Assembly: GCA_049999725.1 (NCBI GenBank)
Contig: JBNGIS010004888.1
Span: forward strand, 1-21,465
Length of the DNA: 21,465 bases
Origin: Haplomitrium mnioides
Taxonomy: Eukaryota; Marchantiophyta; Haplomitriopsida; Calobryales
Direction of reading: 5' to 3'
Each line of letters starts with the position of its first letter. The stretch's first letter is position 1. The position numbers were made by a program, and so were the translations under genes. Shown in pieces: positions 18,251 through 21,465 of this stretch. The notes beneath the pieces are model-generated. The model was not told the origin of the DNA and made no database searches. It saw nothing but the letters and a program-made list of their open reading frames with translations.

Positions 18251-19688
18251 ATGTAGAGAAGTAAGTTTTTTGAACTGTTACTTGTTAGTTGAGCATGACA
18301 AGGGGGCACAAGCCTGTTGGCGAGTTCCTGTTCTGGAGGTTGTCTCACCGTACATTGGTGCTTCAAGTAAAATTCATGAGATTCTTGTATGTGAGGTCCC
18401 CTGTTCTTGTTGGAAATCGCAGATTCAGAAGGAGAAGTATGATGGAAAGAACAAGGAATTGAAGTCAAAATTTGTGGGTGAATGTTCTACAGGTTTTTAA
18501 TTGAAGAAATCAAGCAGACTGTATTAGAGAAGTGCATATCAGGGGGTACCTGAGTGTGTTTTGTTGGTGGGTCTGGGCTTTGAGTTCTAGGTTGTAATTT
18601 GTGGGAGGTTTAGTGGCAAATCAAGTCTGCTTTGAGTTATGTTCTGTTTTATGTTTGTATACATGTGTTAGTTTGTTAAATTTTAAGAAGAGAACCTTCT
18701 GTGATTCTCCAATTAATGGATACTAGTTGGTGGGTCGCAATAGAGCAAAGAGTGCTCAAGATTGTGTGTGCCTATGGAATAGGTGGGCATTTCACAAGCA
18801 AACAGAGTAGTAGGTGGTTGGAGGAAGAGCAATTGGATGTGAGATCAGGTGGATCGTTCCATAGCTGAGTTCTCAACATCAAGCTCCGAGATATATTGGG
18901 TTGGAGTGGCTTGAGTATCAAGTTTGAGAGAAGTGAGGTGGTGTAATGAAGGTAGGCACTGGAGTGTTGGTTTGAGAGTTTCAAGCAAGTTGGGTAATTG
19001 GTTGCTTGGAAACATCTCTAATATAGCTCAAGTTTAAAATCAGTATGTACATCAGTTTTCTTATCCTAGAGATGTTAGTCATCAGTTTGGGAGATTCTTG
19101 GTTGTTGTTCTATTGTGTTGAGTAGTAGAAGTGCTTTTGTGTGTGTGGTTTTGTAGAGAGAGGATTGTCAGACCTAGAGCGGATAGCAATCCATCTCTGA
19201 ACTAATAGAGTGCAGTTTCAAAACTCTATAAAGAACTTGGAAAGTTGGTAAAATAAATTAAGAGCAAATTTCTATATAGATCTTGCATGGTTCGATCCTT
19301 GGGTGTGCTTTTCAGGGTTGGAGTGCCATTAACAGCCGCTACTTTGAACCAGGAACCGCTACTGAGTTCTTGTTTCACTTGGCAGTCGAATTTTTTTTTT
19401 TTTGAAGATTTGGCATTCAAAAACATCAAATTTAAGACTAAAATTTTCTTTTCGAAAAAAAATTGTTTTTTATGAACAGAAAATGCATATTTTCTATTTA
19501 GATTATATTTCAAATATTTTATTTAGAAAGAAAACTTAAAAAGCAAACATTTTGGTTATTCCAATATTTTGAAAAAACTTGACACTATTGTAAATAAATT
19601 AAATTCAACAAAAAAGAAATAAAATATATATCTTTCGATAGAAAAAAAGTATAGGAAAACCTAAATGTCTATTCGGGTAAGGACTTTA
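18251..19688. other. AT-rich non-coding sequence
   Basis: No recognised gene. A 76-codon frame at 18270-18500 has no known domain. 18500-19260 is T/G-rich and could still be LTR or leader sequence. 19380-19680 is very AT-rich, with T and A homopolymer runs (for example about 19389-19402). No tRNA was found. Confidence 0.45.
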
Positions 19689-19689
19689 A

Positions 19690-20058
19690 ACCTGACTTGG
19701 AGCATCGTAGCCAACAAAGTCTATGCAAGCATAGACTCCAAACCAGAACTGTAAAGCCTATACACACATAGATTCTGAACAAGAATCCTAAATCCTCTGC
19801 TTGCTTTCACTCTGAACAAGAACAACGAAGCCATGCACGTATGGACTTTCAACTAGAATACTACAGCCAAAACACGCCAAGCGTCTAAAGAAGAACCCTA
19901 CAGCCTATGCAAGCATGGACATTGAACAAGAACCCTTTGACAAAAGGGTGTCGGGATTCCGAACAACAACTGCATAGCTTAAGCGTGCAGGGAAGCCGAA
20001 CAAAAACTACAAAGCCTTAATGCGCAAAGACACTAAACAATGTGCAAAGACTCCACAT
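19690..20058. repeat. 37-bp minisatellite, nine units plus a partial one
   Basis: Units beginning ACAAGAACCCTACAGCC start at 19742, 19779, 19816 (36 bp), 19852, 19889, 19926, 19963 and 20000, preceded by a longer first unit (about 19690-19741) and followed by a partial one at 20037. Several units carry a palindromic core, such as CTATGCAAGCATAG in the first. Since 37 is not a multiple of three, coding is unlikely. The array lies about 200 bp beyond the 3' end of the minus-strand methyltransferase gene. Confidence 0.82.
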
Positions 20059-20251
20059 TATTCTGAGATTAGAAATTGAGTTCAAACCATTCTTGGACTA
20101 TTAAAAGGGTCAACTTATTCTTAGGCAAAATAAATCGAATCTTGATGAAAAGACTTGTAGTAAATTGAAAGAGCAACAAGATGAAACTTTTGCCAAAAAA
20201 GATTTAGAAAAAATAAATTTTATTATTGCTGAAAATAGTACAAACACATCC

Positions 20252-21465
20252 TCACACTCTCTCCTCTTCCGGAGGAATTGTCTCATCTAAATCTACTGGC
20301 TGAGCATCTGCAGCCGCTAGAGAATCCTGACGAGACTTTCCAGTCCCCGATATCACTACAGAGTCACCAGAAGCACTTGCAGTACCAGGAGGAACAGGTT
20401 CCTTGTGGTACGCAAATACTATTTGTAACTCAGTCACATTGGATGGCAAGGAAGCCATCTCCAAAACCCTTTGAGGAATATAGATAGACTAACGTCTATC
20501 ATATTCCACTGCGATGCAATTTTGCATCAGCTTAAGAGCACAGACAAGGCCTGTGCCAGACCCAGAGCAAAGATCTAGAATCCAATCTTGCTCTGTAGAA
20601 AGATGGTCAATGAAAAAATTATACAAAGCCTACGGTTTCTGATAAACATTTACAGGAGCATCATCTCCTAGATGTTTAAGCTTGGCAGAAACTGCAGGAC
20701 AGCTAAAGACGCTTTGCATTGGTTGCCGAGAAAGTCCGTTTGCAGAAGAAGCTTGCAAGTTGAAATGTCGCATGCTCCTCTTTCCCTCTTTTGACCAGTA
20801 GCCCACCGTCCAGTACTCATGGGCATGTGCAATTCTGGGACCACCAGAATGATGTATGTTGCTTTTGTCCTTGCAAAAAAAGTAAACAACGATGTCAAAC
20901 CTTGTAAAAAAATAGAAGAAAAATAAAAGACAAAGAAATCAAAAATAAAAATAAAAATAAAAGAAAAACTTACCAGACATCGTGATCAATTGCATATCAG
21001 ACTTTTGAAATGGCATCCTCCACGATGCCAAATTTTTGTGAAGAATGTACAATAACAAACAACCAAAACTCCGAAGTAGTTATTGTCACAAAAGATGATA
21101 CCATGTCAAAAATGTCATCTTTTGAAAACGGCTCTGAATCATCATCCTTGCATTCTTTAAGGTTATAACCGTAAGGAATTTCAGCAATAGCTAATGTGAA
21201 ACACGGAGGTTTCACAAGGCCCTTTAAGTGCCTCGCATTAGCCTCCCCGTGGACTTTGTAGAACGCCACGTTGAGACCATCAATAAAGGATAACAAATCT
21301 TCTTCTTCATCTCTCACAACTCCTTCTGTTGTGAGAGATGCAACCCCACTTTGCTACCGTGCTTTCCACTCCCTAGCCTTTTGGCAGTGGAGAAGGAAAG
21401 AAGGAGGGTAAGAAACCAACGTCGGAGGTTGGTCTTGTTCTTCGGAGGCTACATCGACCCCAGAC
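20252..21465 (-). pseudogene. Amino-methyltransferase of N4-cytosine/N6-adenine DNA methylase type, broken, partial at right edge
   Basis: Read on the minus strand, the frame enters from the window edge. It has a catalytic-type motif AEIPYGYNL (EIPY at 21171-21182, where the family has D/N/S-PPY/W), then helix-strand segments, HAHEYWTVGYWS (about 20805-20770), QKP and finally the AdoMet motif DWILDLCSGSGTGL (Asp codon 20573-20575) followed by CIAVEYD. Motif IV before motif I is the permuted order of beta-type DNA amino-methyltransferases, whose QKP...GSGTG pairing is typical. Stops at 21354 (TAG), 20997 (TGA), 20630 (TAG) and 20489 (TAG), plus a frame change near the second exon start, make it a pseudogene. 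The end at 20252 is a UGA after an acidic tail. N4 or N6 specificity cannot be read from the sequence, and an RNA substrate is not excluded. Confidence 0.75.
20870..20973 (-). other. Intron of the minus-strand methyltransferase pseudogene
   Basis: On the minus strand, TCTG|GTAAGT at 20973 is a strong donor and TTTTTTGCAAG ending at 20870 a strong acceptor with a T-rich tract, giving 104 bases of AT-rich sequence without coding character. Splicing there yields a W-T-K codon run typical of these enzymes, but in a frame that shifts shortly after. An alternative acceptor at 20862 (AAAAG) keeps the downstream frame. An intron argues for a nuclear gene, not a recent bacterial contaminant. Confidence 0.65.

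Noticed and set aside
18270-18500. Plus-strand open frame of 76 codons
   Set aside because: No recognised domain, no clear context for a start, inside non-coding LTR-like DNA.
19289-19298. GGTTCGATCC, similar to a tRNA or SINE B box
   Set aside because: One base short of the consensus and no A box or cloverleaf could be found around it.
19742-20036. Possible CRISPR array because of regular 37-bp units
   Set aside because: Units abut with no spacers, they are diverged, and the surrounding genome is eukaryotic.

Overview
The window looks like transposon-rich nuclear DNA of a plant-lineage organism, probably a non-flowering streptophyte (bryophyte, lycophyte, fern or charophyte alga). Evidence for this: two decayed Ty3/gypsy LTR retrotransposons of plant type, a DNMT3-like cytosine methyltransferase (a class absent from flowering plants), and a minus-strand gene with a short GT-AG intron. 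I see no intact host gene, rRNA, tRNA or CRISPR array.

Region 1 (1-7776, + strand) is a Ty3/gypsy element whose 5' LTR lies left of the window. Order: gag with two zinc knuckles, aspartic protease (LDTG), a complete C5 cytosine DNA methyltransferase domain of DNMT3 type, a 27-nt pure purine tract, reverse transcriptase, RNase H, integrase, and a C-terminal PHD finger where many plant Ty3 elements carry a chromodomain. A polypurine tract and an LTR follow. Gag, protease and methyltransferase lie in one reading frame interrupted only by UAG codons, so they once formed (or still form by readthrough) one polyprotein. A retroelement carrying both a DNA-methylation writer and a chromatin-reader-like finger is the most notable system here. 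As far as I recall, methyltransferase capture by retrotransposons has been described in charophyte algae and dinoflagellates, so the class may not be new, but this combination and host deserve checking.

Region 2 (7777-10560) holds a second, truncated copy of the first element's LTR start, broken at the centre of a perfect palindrome, followed by about 2.6 kb of pyrimidine-rich non-coding DNA with a 52-bp duplication and a 49-bp, 12-unit minisatellite.

Region 3 (about 10572-16248) is a second, unrelated Ty3/gypsy element: gag with a charged Lys/Ser/Glu tract, three zinc knuckles, a DGG-type protease, RT, RNase H and integrase. It is broken by many stops and frameshifts, and the second catalytic Asp of its integrase is replaced by Glu. 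Its polypurine tract and LTR start are at 16236-16250. The purine-rich DNA after it resembles, in inverted orientation, parts of region 2.

Region 4 (about 18250-20240) is AT-rich non-coding DNA ending in a 37-bp, nine-unit tandem array whose units carry short palindromic cores.

Region 5 (20252-21465, - strand) is a broken, intron-containing gene for a second and unrelated DNA methyltransferase class: a permuted amino-methyltransferase (N4-cytosine/N6-adenine type) with an EIPY motif followed by a QKP...DLCSGSGTG AdoMet-binding motif. It runs off the right edge.
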